Under the pieces are notes generated by a model. It did no database searches. It saw nothing but the letters and a program-made list of their open reading frames with translations, and was not told the DNA's origin. Of a DNA stretch of 36,420 bases, positions 8,231-16,930 are shown piece by piece. The DNA lies in assembly GCF_016901835.1 (NCBI RefSeq), contig NZ_JACJKX010000016.1:1-36420 (forward strand), in the 5' to 3' direction. Made by a program: the position numbers and the translations under genes. The stretch comes from Parasutterella secunda. Its GTDB lineage: Bacteria; Pseudomonadota; Gammaproteobacteria; Burkholderiales; Burkholderiaceae_F. Numbering within the stretch: the first letter of the stretch is position 1; each line of letters begins with the position of its first letter.

Positions 8231-8298
8231 TGATCGCTCGCCGCTGGGCAGGCCGGGCCAGATTCCCTGTCCCGGCTGCGCCGCGGATTATGCGATCA
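8231..8298. repeat. GC-rich long imperfect hairpin in the IS left region
   Basis: TGATCGC (8231-8237) pairs with GCGATCA (8292-8298). Inside lie CCGC/GCGG and GCCGGG/CCCGGC arms around a pyrimidine-rich loop. A second 8-bp hairpin GTCAAGCC/GGCTTGAC follows at 8306-8326. The block is much more GC-rich than its surroundings. The role is unknown. Confidence 0.6.
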
Positions 8299-8356
8299 TT
8301 GGCGCGTCAAGCCGCGAGGGCTTGACCCGTTCAGCACTTTGGCACAGACAACAAAA

Positions 8357-8414
8357 ATGGCGTGCCTTCCATAAAATTGTTTCATTCGACCTAAACAATT
8401 GAAAAACACGCCAT
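8357..8414 (+). promoter_or_regulatory. Hairpin covering the transposase start codon
   Basis: ATGGCGTG (8357-8364) pairs perfectly with CACGCCAT (8407-8414), and a second nested 8-bp stem AATTGTTT/AAACAATT (8375-8400) stacks inside. The closing arm contains the first two bases of the transposase ATG at 8413, so a transcript reading in from outside would fold and hide the start. This is a known strategy by which IS elements limit expression from external promoters; assignment here is inference. Confidence 0.5.
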
Positions 8415-9846
8415 GGCAAGTATTGTACATACGGCTGTTGATGCCGCCAAAAATTTTTTCTCATTTCGTTATCCCGGCTATAAATTGGTTCGTTTCGAAC
8501 ACCGTTTAGGCAGAACCACTTTTTTTCCTTGAACCTTCTGCCGAGGCTATATGTCCTCGTTGCGGTAAGCCCTGCCCCAAGATTCATGATCGCACCGAAA
8601 GAGAAGTTCGAGACATGCCGATGAGCCACGCCGGAGAACAACTTTACTTGAGGTTTCGAATCCGGCGAGTTCGTTGCAGTTGTGGTTGTCATCAATGTGA
8701 ACAACTATCCTGGCTCGAACCTAAGGCACGTTTAACCAATGCCATGGTTGGATGGATACAGGCTCTGTTACGGCTTCGGGTTCCCATTACCGATGTCGTA
8801 CGCCATTGCAGTGTATCTTGGGACACCGTTAAAACTTACGACAAAGTTCAACTCAAAGCACTCTTTAACCAGATAGATCTAAAAAATGTTGAGCATCTTA
8901 TGATTGACGAATTTGCTGTGCACAAAGGTCATCGGTACGCCACCGTTATCATGGATGCCGTTGAACGAAAAGTTGTTTGGATCGGTATGGGAAAAACAAA
9001 AAAAGTGTTCAGCCTTTCTTTGATTTACTGCTTGCCCAAAACAGGGCCGGACAGATTAAGTCCGTCAGTTGTGACATGAACGCTGCTTATCCGTCCATGG
9101 TGAGAAATTATCTGCCCAATGCCACCCTCGTCTATGATCTTTTCCATGTCATGAAAAACTTTACTCGTGATGTGCTCAAAGCCGCTAAGCTCAAGACTGT
9201 GCAGAACTGTAAAGATCGGATATCTCAACAACAAAAACAGTTAAAAGCGAAGAAAAAAGAGAGTCTAAGTGTACAAACTCAATTGGAATGCGAAGACTTA
9301 CAGAGGCAACTCGATGAGTTAAATAACAAAGCAAAGCACCTTAATGGAGTCGAGTGGTTAATGGTTCGCCAACAAAGCAGCTTGAAAGACGATGCAAAGA
9401 GACGTTTGCAGATGCTTCGGGAAGATAACCAATTATTAGCCGATCTTTACTCCATTGCTGACATGATTCGAAAAATCTGGAACACAAAAATATTGCAAGA
9501 CGGTAAACACTTGATCAAAACAACGCGCCTGATGTTATTACAAATAGCTCGAACACATAACTTTAAACCGGCTAAGAGCTTTGCCATGATGATGACACGA
9601 AGAACGGATGGCATTATGAATGCCGGACATTTTGGTTTTAATACGGCGAGATTGGAAGGGGCTAACAATAAAATCAAGGTGATTAAACGGGTAGCCTTTG
9701 GTTACAAGGATATGGAATATTTCTTTTTAAAGATTAAGGCAGCCCTCCCGGGAATTCATTTTTCGCCATGGACGAAATTCTCTCCGGGAGAGGCGTTCCT
9801 AAAATCAGGGAAAAATTGGAAGTGTTGTTTTCCCGCTAATTCCTGA
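8413..9846 (+). pseudogene. ISL3-family transposase with two compensating frameshifts
   Basis: The start MASIVHTAVDAAKNFF runs to a stop at 8530-8532. The next frame continues with the zinc-finger-like CPRCGKPCPK segment, then IDEFAVHKGH (first catalytic Asp), and ends near 9079. The original frame resumes around 8998 with VSCDMNAAYPS (second Asp) and later LEGANNKIKVIKR (catalytic Glu), ending at 9846. Frame change 1 is at T7 (8520-8526), where T6 would be in frame. Frame change 2 is at A7 (8998-9004), where A8 would be in frame. All domains are otherwise intact, so decay is recent, or the shifts are base-calling errors or transcriptional/ribosomal slippage. A 3-way translation is needed to see the whole protein. 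Confidence 0.85.
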
Positions 9847-9852
9847 AGAGTC

Positions 9853-9950
9853 AGAACAACACCACAGTGGGTGCCCATTACGGCTTGACATCCGGCGACA
9901 TGGGACGTCAGAACCATGCTTTTAAGGTTGAAGTTCGCTACGCTTTCTAA
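9853..9950 (+). pseudogene. 3' remnant of an autotransporter/outer-membrane barrel gene
   Basis: Immediately after the IS right end an open frame encodes QNNTTVGAHYGLTSGDMGRQ and then HAFKVEVRYAF before TAA at 9948-9950. The terminal aromatic-x-F strand and the VGAHYG strand are typical of the last beta-strands of an autotransporter barrel; the intact autotransporter next door ends SVLIRYAF. The rest of the gene is missing. The only candidate for its start is an ATG at 8142 just left of the IS. Confidence 0.65.
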
Positions 9951-9972
9951 TAGTCAAATTGAAAGAGAGACC

Positions 9973-9992
9973 GGATCCGAGTTATTGGATCC
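9973..9992. terminator. Small hairpin after the barrel remnant
   Basis: GGATCC...GGATCC forms a 6-bp stem 23 bp after the remnant's stop codon, followed by TGTTTAG. It was possibly the terminator of the lost barrel gene; the U-tract is poor. Confidence 0.3.
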
Positions 9993-10032
9993 TGTTTAGA
10001 TAATAGAAGTGGATTTCTGTGAACAGGAGTTA

Positions 10033-10068
10033 GACATCCTCCTCGTCATTAATGGCGAGGAGGATGTC
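10033..10068. terminator. Strong 13-bp hairpin downstream of the autotransporter
   Basis: A perfect 13-bp stem (arm GACATCCTCCTCG) with a 10-nt loop lies 14 bp after the autotransporter stop on the minus strand. There is no T-run on either side, so it may act as an RNA-stabilising 3' structure rather than a classical intrinsic terminator. Confidence 0.55.
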
Positions 10069-10081
10069 AAAGAATGATGTA

Positions 10082-12599
10082 CTAGAAAGCGTATCGAATG
10101 AGAACGCTACCCGTGACACCTTCACGGTCGCCCGCATAGCCTTTAGCACCGACATCCATACTCCAGTGGCTATTAACGCTCGGCTTCATTGTCACCCCCA
10201 CTTCCATGATGCCCGTGTCTCCTTCGAGACTTGGCACTTCAAGGCTTAGACTGTTAACAGCGCTTTCGGCATCTCCGTCAAAGATGTGCTCATAGGCTAA
10301 ACCAAGTTTCCAACCCGCGTACGGACAGAAGGCACCGGTTAAACGGGTACCAATACGAACTGCATGCGTCACAGTCGAATCCATATCCAAGCGATCGCCG
10401 TACTTGTTATTGAGGTTCACATCGTCACCATCTAAGTACGTGATTAAATAACGACCGTAAAGATCCAAGTTCATCGTATTGGTAAGATTGAAGACATAGC
10501 CAGTACCAACATGAGCCGTTACGTAGAACGCATCGGAATCATACTTAGCATTGTCACCGGCATAAACACCCGTGAATTCGGTTGAAGCTTGACCCGCACG
10601 CAATGAACCGTCGATATACCAAGCATCATTAACAAGGTAGCGACTGGCCAAACCCAAACCATAGTAATCGTGGTCGCCTTCGCCCTTGGTACCGTTCACA
10701 TGGCTGTCGCTATCAGCCCAACCAGCTTCGATGAAACCACCGACAATCCATTGCGGGTTCACTTGATAGCTTGCACCGGCCGCTAACGTATAACCGTCAA
10801 CATCCACACGGGATCCGGTCTGATAGTTCGAAGAACCACCATGAACAGCGCCAAATGTCGCTAATTGCCCCACTTTAGCCGCATTCACCATAGCAACGAT
10901 GCCTTCGTCGGCGATAAATTCAGCACCTTGGTTCACGAAAGCAACTGTCCCCAAAAGCGATTCTGACAAAGTTTTACTGTTTTCCGTTGCTGTTTGATGA
11001 TCGGGATTGTCAGGATCTAATACCGGTGTATCAGGATCTGTGCCGGGTTCCGGATCTGTGCCAGGTTCCGGATCGGGTGTCGGATCCACTTCAGGGTTTT
11101 CAGGGTCGGGATCGACATCAGGGTTACCCGGTTCTTGACCCCAACGCACTTCCAAAGTTTCTCCGTTTTTCAATGTAAAATCATCAACATTCCATTCGCT
11201 ATTAACGAATGTGCTTTCGGATTCAACTGTTGTGTTCGTAAATTGAGCATCAACTCCAAGTACTGAAACAAGTTTATAGTTGATGCCGTCTTCAATACCC
11301 GTTCCTTTCGCAACAGCGATGGTCGTTCCGTCAAAAGTGTGCGTAGGTACGTTCTTCACGGACGCGGTTTCAATCGGAGTGTAATTTAGCGTAAGGACAG
11401 CTTTGTCTTTATTTTCAGCGTTAACCGTGTATTCCATACGGTCAAAACCCGCCAATTCGCCATTTATCCGATTAACACCTTCAAATTCGACCGTATTGCC
11501 AGAGTTAAATAAATGGTTAATATCATTGTGCTGACCTAAAGCAACCACTAATGTTCCGATGTCCGAATCTTTTAATGAAACTGTATTTCTTGTAACGTTA
11601 AATGATTCGAAAGTTTGATCGGCGGAACCCTCCACGAAAACACCTGCAAATGCCGCACTAGGACTCTTCACATTAGATATTGCGAGACGATTATCAGTTA
11701 TCTGAATCTCTTTAACTGCGCCGAAAATGTCTTGGACATTAAATCCGACCACAGTACCATATTCGCCTCCGGCCACGCTCATTTCATTTCCAGATATAGT
11801 GGCATTGATTACATCGACTGTTTGGTAACCTGTTACGTCATCGACATCAGAATTTGTGATACTGACGTTACTATTTTTAATTTTTAATTGACTATCTGGT
11901 ACCGTGCGATAGTAATCGATACTACTGATACCCAATACCTGATTCACTGTGGAGTTCTCAACATTCACAGAAACATTTTCAACGCTACCATTTTTGAATC
12001 TGTAGCTGCTAATTTCCACGCCTTTAACTGTAAGACTGGATCCTTCGCTTGCTTGAATCTGATTAAATGAAAAATCAGAATTTTTGATTTCATAATCCGA
12101 TGGATCAACCTCTAGACCTGATAAATTTTTTGCAACCTTAATTTGAGAAAAATTCAAATGAATATCGTCTGCGGTTAGAGAGCCTTCCAAATTCAGGTCT
12201 GTGGCAACAGTAACAATTCCTTTTAACGGCGAAACGGGGCTTTCAAACCCAATGATCTGACCTGTAAAACCACTAAAAGTTAAAGACGGTTTTTGTTGGG
12301 GGATATCTTCGTCCATCTTAACCAAGATACCGTACGCATTAGCCAAATTATTAAGCTGTTCTGTCTCTAAAGCATTTGTTGACTTATCCCAGATAAACCC
12401 TTCTTTAAATTCGAGATCTGTGTCTGTTGAACTAGTATGCTTGATATAGTAATACGAAGAATTGCTATGAGCTAAAGCATTGTCCTCATATGTCCAATCA
12501 CTTGCTTGAGTAGATGTAGAGAAAGCCAGTAAAACCGAAGTAAAGATAACTGAAGGTTTTAATGTCTTGGTTAATTGGGGGGGCAAATTTGTGTTTCAT
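10082..12599 (-). CDS. Autotransporter with C-terminal barrel; start out of frame at a C7 tract (OFF configuration)
   Basis: The body encodes about 840 residues: signal sequence, a passenger of Asn/Val/Ser-rich short strands (about 30-470) with no recognisable enzyme motif, a Pro-Asp-rich linker with PEPGTD repeats (about 480-530), and a C-terminal barrel (about 560-834) ending IRYAF. The only ATG with a good RBS (AGGAG 8 nt upstream) is at 12599. It reads MKHKFAPP and stops after 33 codons because of seven C (12577-12583). With six C it would read MKHKFAPQLTKTLKPSVIF, a normal autotransporter signal start, and join the long frame. The long frame alone could start only at a TTG (12586) without RBS. 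This looks like slipped-strand phase variation or a one-base error. Confidence 0.85.
12577..12583 (-). repeat. C7 homopolymer at the 5' end of the autotransporter gene
   Basis: Seven G on the plus strand (C7 in the coding strand) lie within codons 6-8 of the autotransporter. Loss of one C fuses the ATG/RBS to the long frame; one extra C creates an immediate TAA. This is the position and type of tract used for contingency switching of surface proteins. Confidence 0.7.
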
Positions 12600-12875
12600 A
12601 GGGGTACTCCTAAAATTAGGAAAAACGAGTAGCGCTTAATGAGTATATAACAGAATGACATTAGTTGGCCCAGGGATATCGTATCAAAAAATTTAAAAGA
12701 CACTCATTAAGACCATTGCATCTTTTTGATTATTAAAAGATTCACAAAACGCAGTACTATGGTAACTTCCACGGGCGACAGCGAGGACGCTTTGATACGT
12801 CAATGAAAAAGACCTGTCTGTCAAGCAAGAAATGAGGGAAAGACACAGAAAAGGCTCAAAGAGAGGACAAAAATT
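12600..12875. other. Intergenic region upstream of the autotransporter
   Basis: No supported gene. It must hold the autotransporter promoter and RBS (minus strand, AGGAG at about 12607-12611). I see no clear operator. Confidence 0.4.
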
Positions 12876-12908
12876 AACCGGATAGCTCGTGTAAAGCCTC
12901 CGGTTTTG
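12876..12908. terminator. Candidate terminator downstream of hom
   Basis: AACCGGA (12876-12882) pairs with TCCGGTT (12899-12905), with T-runs available on both strands (TTTT on plus, AATTTTT on minus). It lies about 80 bp past the hom stop codon. Confidence 0.5.
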
Positions 12909-12987
12909 ATACCAGGAAATAATGTCGCTAAAAAGCGCTTAGGAACGGCTTTGCCTTAGTACTTGGTACCGGATTTACGAATTTCTC

Positions 12988-14262
12988 CTAATTTCTGGAA
13001 TTTTCAACGTTAAATCTTGAACTTGATAGCGGTTGATGACACCTTTGATTTAAGGTCTTGAGCGCATTTTCAATTGAACTGTCGTGGCACGGTTCGGTGA
13101 TCAAGGCCAAGTTATTCTGATCGGTCGATATTTGTTTAATGCGAATGCTTTCGTCTTTAAAGACAGTTTCGACCAAGTCTTTAAAACCGCAAAGATGAGT
13201 ATCCGTGTCTAAAACAATAAAGTGTTCAAATTTTAGGATACTTTTGTCTATGAGAGTTAAAGGCTGACCCTGCTCGGTTGAGCATGAAGTGCAATGGTGT
13301 TTCCGGGCGATATCACAAATATCGGCTAAAACAGCACTGGCTGTAGGTTCACCACCTGCACCTGCTCCATAGTAAAGACTGGTTCCTAAAGCGTCACTTT
13401 CGATTTGCACAGCATTCATGGAGCCATTGACGTTTGCCAGGAATGTGTCTTTCGGGATTAAAGTCGGTGCAACACTCAAGCGTACGGATTGATCAACAAT
13501 CTCTGCTGTTGCAAGCAGTTTAACGACATATCCCATCTCGTTGGCCATTTTTATGTGATTTTGAGTAACTGATGAAATCCCGCAAACGTTTTCAGGTTTA
13601 AATTGCAGCGCAGTGCCGAATGCCAAAGCAGACAGAATCGTCAGTTTGTGACCGGTATCAAATCCTTCAATGTCAAAAGTGGGATCGGCCTCAGCGTACC
13701 CCAGTTTCTGAGCTTCTTTCAGGGCTTCGTCAAACGAAATCGGCTTTTGGTGCATGGATGAGAGAATGAAGTTGCAGGTGCCGTTTAAGATCCCGGTGAT
13801 TTTTCGAATACGGTTGGCGCAAAGTCCTTCTCTCAAGGCTTTGATAATGGGAATGCCACCTGCTACCGAAGCTTCAAAAAAGACTGAACGGTTGAATTTT
13901 TTAGCTTGAGCAAAGATTTCTTCGCCATGCGTCGCCAAAAGCGCTTTGTTGGCTGTGACGACATTTTTGCCGCCTTCGAGTGATTTCAGAATCAATGTTT
14001 TGGCGGGTTCTATGCCACCCATGACTTCAATGACAGTGTTGATTTCAGGGTCTTGGCAGATAGTCAAAGAATTGTCGGAAACCGTTACTGATGAGGATAA
14101 TTGTGAGCGGGCACGCTCTGTGTGTCTGCAAACGACTGTTTTGATTTCAATAGGTTTCCCGCAACGGCTTTCAATGAGATCTTTGTTCCTTTGAAGGATT
14201 GTATAAACAGCTTTTCCCACCGTTCCGAAGCCGGCCATACCGATAACAATTTTCTCTGACAT
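12988..14262 (-). CDS. hom: Homoserine dehydrogenase
   Basis: The 424-residue enzyme reduces aspartate semialdehyde to homoserine, the branch point to threonine and methionine. It shows the N-terminal dinucleotide loop (GMAGFGTVGKAV), the VVTANKALLA segment, the GILNGTCNFIL substrate region, the AEADPTFDIEGFDTGHK signature, and a C-terminal ACT-like regulatory region (about 345-415, beginning KFEHFIVLDTD) of the type that binds threonine. It is a stand-alone (not aspartokinase-fused) enzyme. Divergent from the EamA exporter gene, with a roughly 415-bp region between that carries a structured leader on the plus strand. Confidence 0.95.
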   Translation of the reverse strand: MSEKIVIGMAGFGTVGKAVYTILQRNKDLIESRCGKPIEIKTVVCRHTERARSQLSSSVTVSDNSLTICQDPEINTVIEVMGGIEPAKTLILKSLEGGKNVVTANKALLATHGEEIFAQAKKFNRSVFFEASVAGGIPIIKALREGLCANRIRKITGILNGTCNFILSSMHQKPISFDEALKEAQKLGYAEADPTFDIEGFDTGHKLTILSALAFGTALQFKPENVCGISSVTQNHIKMANEMGYVVKLLATAEIVDQSVRLSVAPTLIPKDTFLANVNGSMNAVQIESDALGTSLYYGAGAGGEPTASAVLADICDIARKHHCTSCSTEQGQPLTLIDKSILKFEHFIVLDTDTHLCGFKDLVETVFKDESIRIKQISTDQNNLALITEPCHDSSIENALKTLNQRCHQPLSSSRFNVENSRN

Positions 14263-14373
14263 ATTTTTTAGCCTGTGGTTAAGACAGATGATTGGGAAAC
14301 ATTATCTGGAAGGTGTGTTGAAAGTCAACATTTTGACTATTGGTTGATTGAAATCGACGCGAACTTGATTCGA

Positions 14374-14403
14374 TTCAAAAACGAACGAAATTTTCTGTAC
14401 AAT
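14374..14403 (+). promoter_or_regulatory. Candidate promoter for the structured leader
   Basis: An extended -10 element TGTACAAT (14396-14403) with TTCAAA about 18 bp upstream as a weak -35. It would start transcription just before the hairpin series at 14408. Confidence 0.4.
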
Positions 14404-14407
14404 GCGC

Positions 14408-14520
14408 ATCTCGTGGATGAGATGGGAGCAATCCGAGCACCTGCTTCCCACAAAGGAGTAACTCTGTTTAACAGACCTCTGTGGGCGAAAGCTTGTGTGC
14501 AGGGCTGCTTTTTTGTTTTT
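14408..14520 (+). ncRNA. Structured leader or small RNA with terminator-like end upstream of the EamA gene
   Basis: A compact series of pairings follows a promoter-like -10: CATCTC/GAGATG (14408-14424), TGGGAGCA/TGCTTCCCA (14423-14450, one bulge), and CCCACA/TGTGGG (14447-14485). The last two share bases 14447-14450 and so exclude each other. The stretch ends with an AAAGC/GCTTT-type stem and a TTTTTTGTTTTT tract (14509-14520), as in an attenuator or an independent sRNA. I could not match it to a riboswitch, 6S or SRP RNA that I know. It lies 158 bp before the exporter gene. Confidence 0.45.
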
Positions 14521-14677
14521 GCAGCTAAGAAATAAAAATGCAAAAGAAAATTCATTTCTCCTTACCAATTCTGAAAATCTCCTCGCTTTTCCAAAATTCG
14601 TTTTATTTCCACTTTGAAGAGAACGCTTGGCGTTAAAGCATTCAGTTTCTGATTAACTTTTTCAAGGTGCGAAGAAA

Positions 14678-15580
14678 ATGAAATCTAATCCTTATTTTGG
14701 TCCAATGACGCTGTTGGCAGGCGTTTTGATTTTTTCTACCAACGGTTTTTGGCAAGCTATCGCTCCGGAGGGAGCGACCGCCTATGTTATAGGCGCTTCT
14801 CGTTTACTGATCGGTGGATTGACACTTTCTCTGTGGTGTTTAGTACGGTACAGAAAAATCCACTTACAGGGATGGGATTGGAAAGCTATCGGCATTTATG
14901 CGGTGGCACTTTGGCTATATCAAATTTTCTTTTTTCAAGGCGTGCACTTAATCGGTGTTGCGGTCGGCACCGTGGTTGCCGTCGGTTCAACTCCGATATT
15001 TGCCGGTTTGATCCAAGCGTTTCTCTATAAAGAAAAACCGGACCTTCTTTGGTATATCGCCACCGCATTTGCCATTGTCGGACTTGTTCTGGTCAATATG
15101 GTCGATGATATGAGTTTTGCCTGGTATGCAGTCATCCTTCCGTTGTTGGCCGGTTTCACACTTGCAGTCAGCGTGATTGTTGCCCCCAGAGTCGCCCAAC
15201 CTCATTCTGCAGAGGAAGGTATGGCTATTGTCATGCTTTTGGGATCAGTTCTGATGCTGCCATTTTTCGTGTTGTTTCCGATCGACTGGATGTTTACGTC
15301 GCAAGGAGCGCTGTGCGTGCTGATGTTAGGGGTGGTGAACTCAGCATTGGCTTTCACGCTCGAATTAATCGGATTTAAGAACACGCCGACATTAATTGCG
15401 TCCACTCTAACGTTGGGAGAGCCTTTGGGAGCCGCAGTGATAGGAATTTTTGTTCTCAACGAACCGTACACGAATGAGTCCGTGTTGGGAATTTTGTTTT
15501 TGTTCGTGTCTATTTTGATTCTGGTGTTAGGGCCTGAGTTGAAGTTTCGTCTCAAGAACAAGCTGATTTTCTTGAATTGA
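14678..15580 (+). CDS. EamA/DMT-family transporter
   Basis: A 300-residue, ten-helix drug/metabolite transporter with two EamA repeats (about 10-140 and 150-290), each ending in the expected late motif (ATAFAIVGLVLVNM; LGEPLGAAVIGIFVLNE). Members export amino acids or other metabolites. Divergence from hom suggests an amino-acid substrate such as threonine or homoserine, but this is only contextual. A long leader precedes it. Confidence 0.88.
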   Translation: MKSNPYFGPMTLLAGVLIFSTNGFWQAIAPEGATAYVIGASRLLIGGLTLSLWCLVRYRKIHLQGWDWKAIGIYAVALWLYQIFFFQGVHLIGVAVGTVVAVGSTPIFAGLIQAFLYKEKPDLLWYIATAFAIVGLVLVNMVDDMSFAWYAVILPLLAGFTLAVSVIVAPRVAQPHSAEEGMAIVMLLGSVLMLPFFVLFPIDWMFTSQGALCVLMLGVVNSALAFTLELIGFKNTPTLIASTLTLGEPLGAAVIGIFVLNEPYTNESVLGILFLFVSILILVLGPELKFRLKNKLIFLN

Positions 15581-15631
15581 ATCCGAAAATTGGATCTTGT
15601 TGTAGGGAAAATATCAATGCAATTGTGGATA

Positions 15632-15649
15632 CTATCTATTGATAGATAG
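15632..15649. promoter_or_regulatory. Short dyad CTATCTA-N4-TAGATAG upstream of ppk2
   Basis: A perfect 7-bp inverted repeat in the 125-bp gap between the EamA transporter and PPK2 genes. It could be an operator or a weak terminator; no T-tract follows. Confidence 0.3.
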
Positions 15650-15705
15650 ATGAATAAGAGGCACAATAATTAGATATTCTCTCAACTTTTGGACGGATTT
15701 TTATT

Positions 15706-16824
15706 ATGACCGAATCGACAAAAAATACCAAAGCAGCGCCTAAAACGAGACGCGGTCCGTATCGAAGCCAATTGGTGTCCCGAGGGGACGTCTCTCATGC
15801 CCGGGTAACCGAGGAAGTACAGGGTATTGTGACGGACGAAACAACGGAGGCTGCAGACCAAAAAGAGCTCGAAGCCTTAACGACTATTTTGAACGGTGAG
15901 GCTCCGGCCGATCGCATTCGTTTGTTGAGACTGTTACTGCGTCAGGAGCGACTCAATTACGCGACGACAAGCTCTCGAGAGGATAATCCCGATGACATTT
16001 TGGTTAAGGATTGGCGCTCGGGAGTTTACCCCTACAAAAATCGCTTAAACCGCAAAACGTATGAAAAAGAGAAGTTCGGGCTTCAAGTAGAACTTTTAAA
16101 ACTTCAAGCCTGGATCAAAGAGACGGGACAGCGGGTCGTTATTTTATTTGAAGGGCGCGATGCCGCCGGTAAAGGCGGTACTATCAAACGCTTCATGGAA
16201 CACCTCAATCCGCGTGGAGCTCGCGTGGTTGCTCTGGAAAAGCCCGATGATCGTGAACTAGGACAGTGGTACTTCCAACGCTATGTCGAACACTTACCCA
16301 CGAGAGGCGAAATGGTTCTCTTTGACCGCTCTTGGTACAACCGTGCAGGGGTCGAACGCGTGATGGGTTTTTGTACGCCTCAGCAATATGAACGCTTTAT
16401 GCAAGAGTGCCCGGAGTTTGAGCGCAACTTGGTTCGCAATGGAATCTACATCATCAAATTCTGGTTCTCGGTGAGTCGTGAAGAGCAAAAGCGGCGCTTT
16501 AAGGAACGAAAGATTCATCCGCTCAAGCGCTGGAAGCTTTCTCCGATCGATGTGGCATCCCTGTCAAAGTGGGATGATTACACACGAGCCAAGGAAATGA
16601 TGTTTCTCAATACCGATACGGTCGAGTGCCCCTGGATCGTTGTCAAGAGCGATGACAAGAAGCGCGCTCGCTTAAATGCCATGCGCTATGTTTTGCAGCT
16701 TTTGCCTTATCCCAACAAAAATGAAGCCGCTATCGGTCCGGTCGATCCGTTAATTGTCGGTCGCGCCAACATTGTTTTTGAACAAGGCGAAGAACCGAGT
16801 ATTACACCGGTCGTCAAGAAATAA
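15706..16824 (+). CDS. ppk2: Polyphosphate kinase 2 (PPK2) family protein
   Basis: A 372-residue protein with a PPK2 domain (about 105-350): Walker A FEGRDAAGKGGT (149-160), the lid region EKPDDRELGQWYFQRY (178-193), and DRSWYNRAGVE (207-217) including the second catalytic Asp. The single-domain layout with a basic, low-complexity N-terminal extension of about 100 residues fits class I PPK2, which transfers phosphate between polyphosphate and nucleoside diphosphates. It probably stands alone, with a hairpin after the stop codon. Confidence 0.93.
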   Translation: MTESTKNTKAAPKTRRGPYRSQLVSRGDVSHARVTEEVQGIVTDETTEAADQKELEALTTILNGEAPADRIRLLRLLLRQERLNYATTSSREDNPDDILVKDWRSGVYPYKNRLNRKTYEKEKFGLQVELLKLQAWIKETGQRVVILFEGRDAAGKGGTIKRFMEHLNPRGARVVALEKPDDRELGQWYFQRYVEHLPTRGEMVLFDRSWYNRAGVERVMGFCTPQQYERFMQECPEFERNLVRNGIYIIKFWFSVSREEQKRRFKERKIHPLKRWKLSPIDVASLSKWDDYTRAKEMMFLNTDTVECPWIVVKSDDKKRARLNAMRYVLQLLPYPNKNEAAIGPVDPLIVGRANIVFEQGEEPSITPVVKK

Positions 16825-16836
16825 TTTCTGCAGAGG

Positions 16837-16862
16837 ATGGAAAGGTTTCAAGGCCTTTCCAT
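16837..16862 (+). terminator. Hairpin downstream of ppk2
   Basis: A perfect 9-bp stem ATGGAAAGG/CCTTTCCAT with an 8-nt loop begins 12 bp after the stop codon. The T-tract is weak (TTC TAAA), so it is a probable terminator only. Confidence 0.55.
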
Positions 16863-16876
16863 TCTAAAGGGACAGG

Positions 16877-16917
16877 TTGACGGATTCGGTTTTTCGTTAT
16901 ATAGTTCGATATCGAAT
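16877..16917 (+). promoter_or_regulatory. marR promoter with overlapping MarR operator TTCGATATCGAA
   Basis: A -35 box TTGACG (16877-16882), a 17-bp spacer and a -10 box TATAGT (16900-16905) form a good sigma-70 promoter. The perfect palindrome TTCGATATCGAA (16905-16916) starts at the last base of the -10 box, an ideal place for repression. The same palindrome precedes the cupin gene. Confidence 0.75.
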
Positions 16918-16930
16918 TAATCAATGAGCT

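Larger units (their letters stand above)
8149..9852 (+). mobile_element. ISL3-family insertion sequence (about 1.7 kb)
   Basis: The element carries an ISL3-type DDE transposase and is bounded by imperfect terminal inverted repeats: the left end begins GGTTCTTCAGG and the complement of the right end begins GACTCTTCAGG, matching at 18 of the first 24 positions including a shared CGGGAAA block. The 8-bp flanks (8141-8148 and 9853-9860) are different, so the target duplication expected for ISL3 is absent. The right flank is the 3' end of an outer-membrane barrel gene. An unusually long (about 260 bp) structured non-coding left part precedes the transposase. Confidence 0.8.

Noticed and set aside
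14408-14520. 6S RNA, SRP RNA or a known riboswitch class
   Set aside because: The conserved SRP GGAAGNAGCA-type loop, the 6S long-hairpin layout and the core motifs of the riboswitches I know were not found.
14275-14535. 86-codon plus-strand frame upstream of the EamA gene
   Set aside because: It runs through the promoter-like and hairpin segments, ends in the T-tract and resembles no protein; a structured RNA explains the region better.
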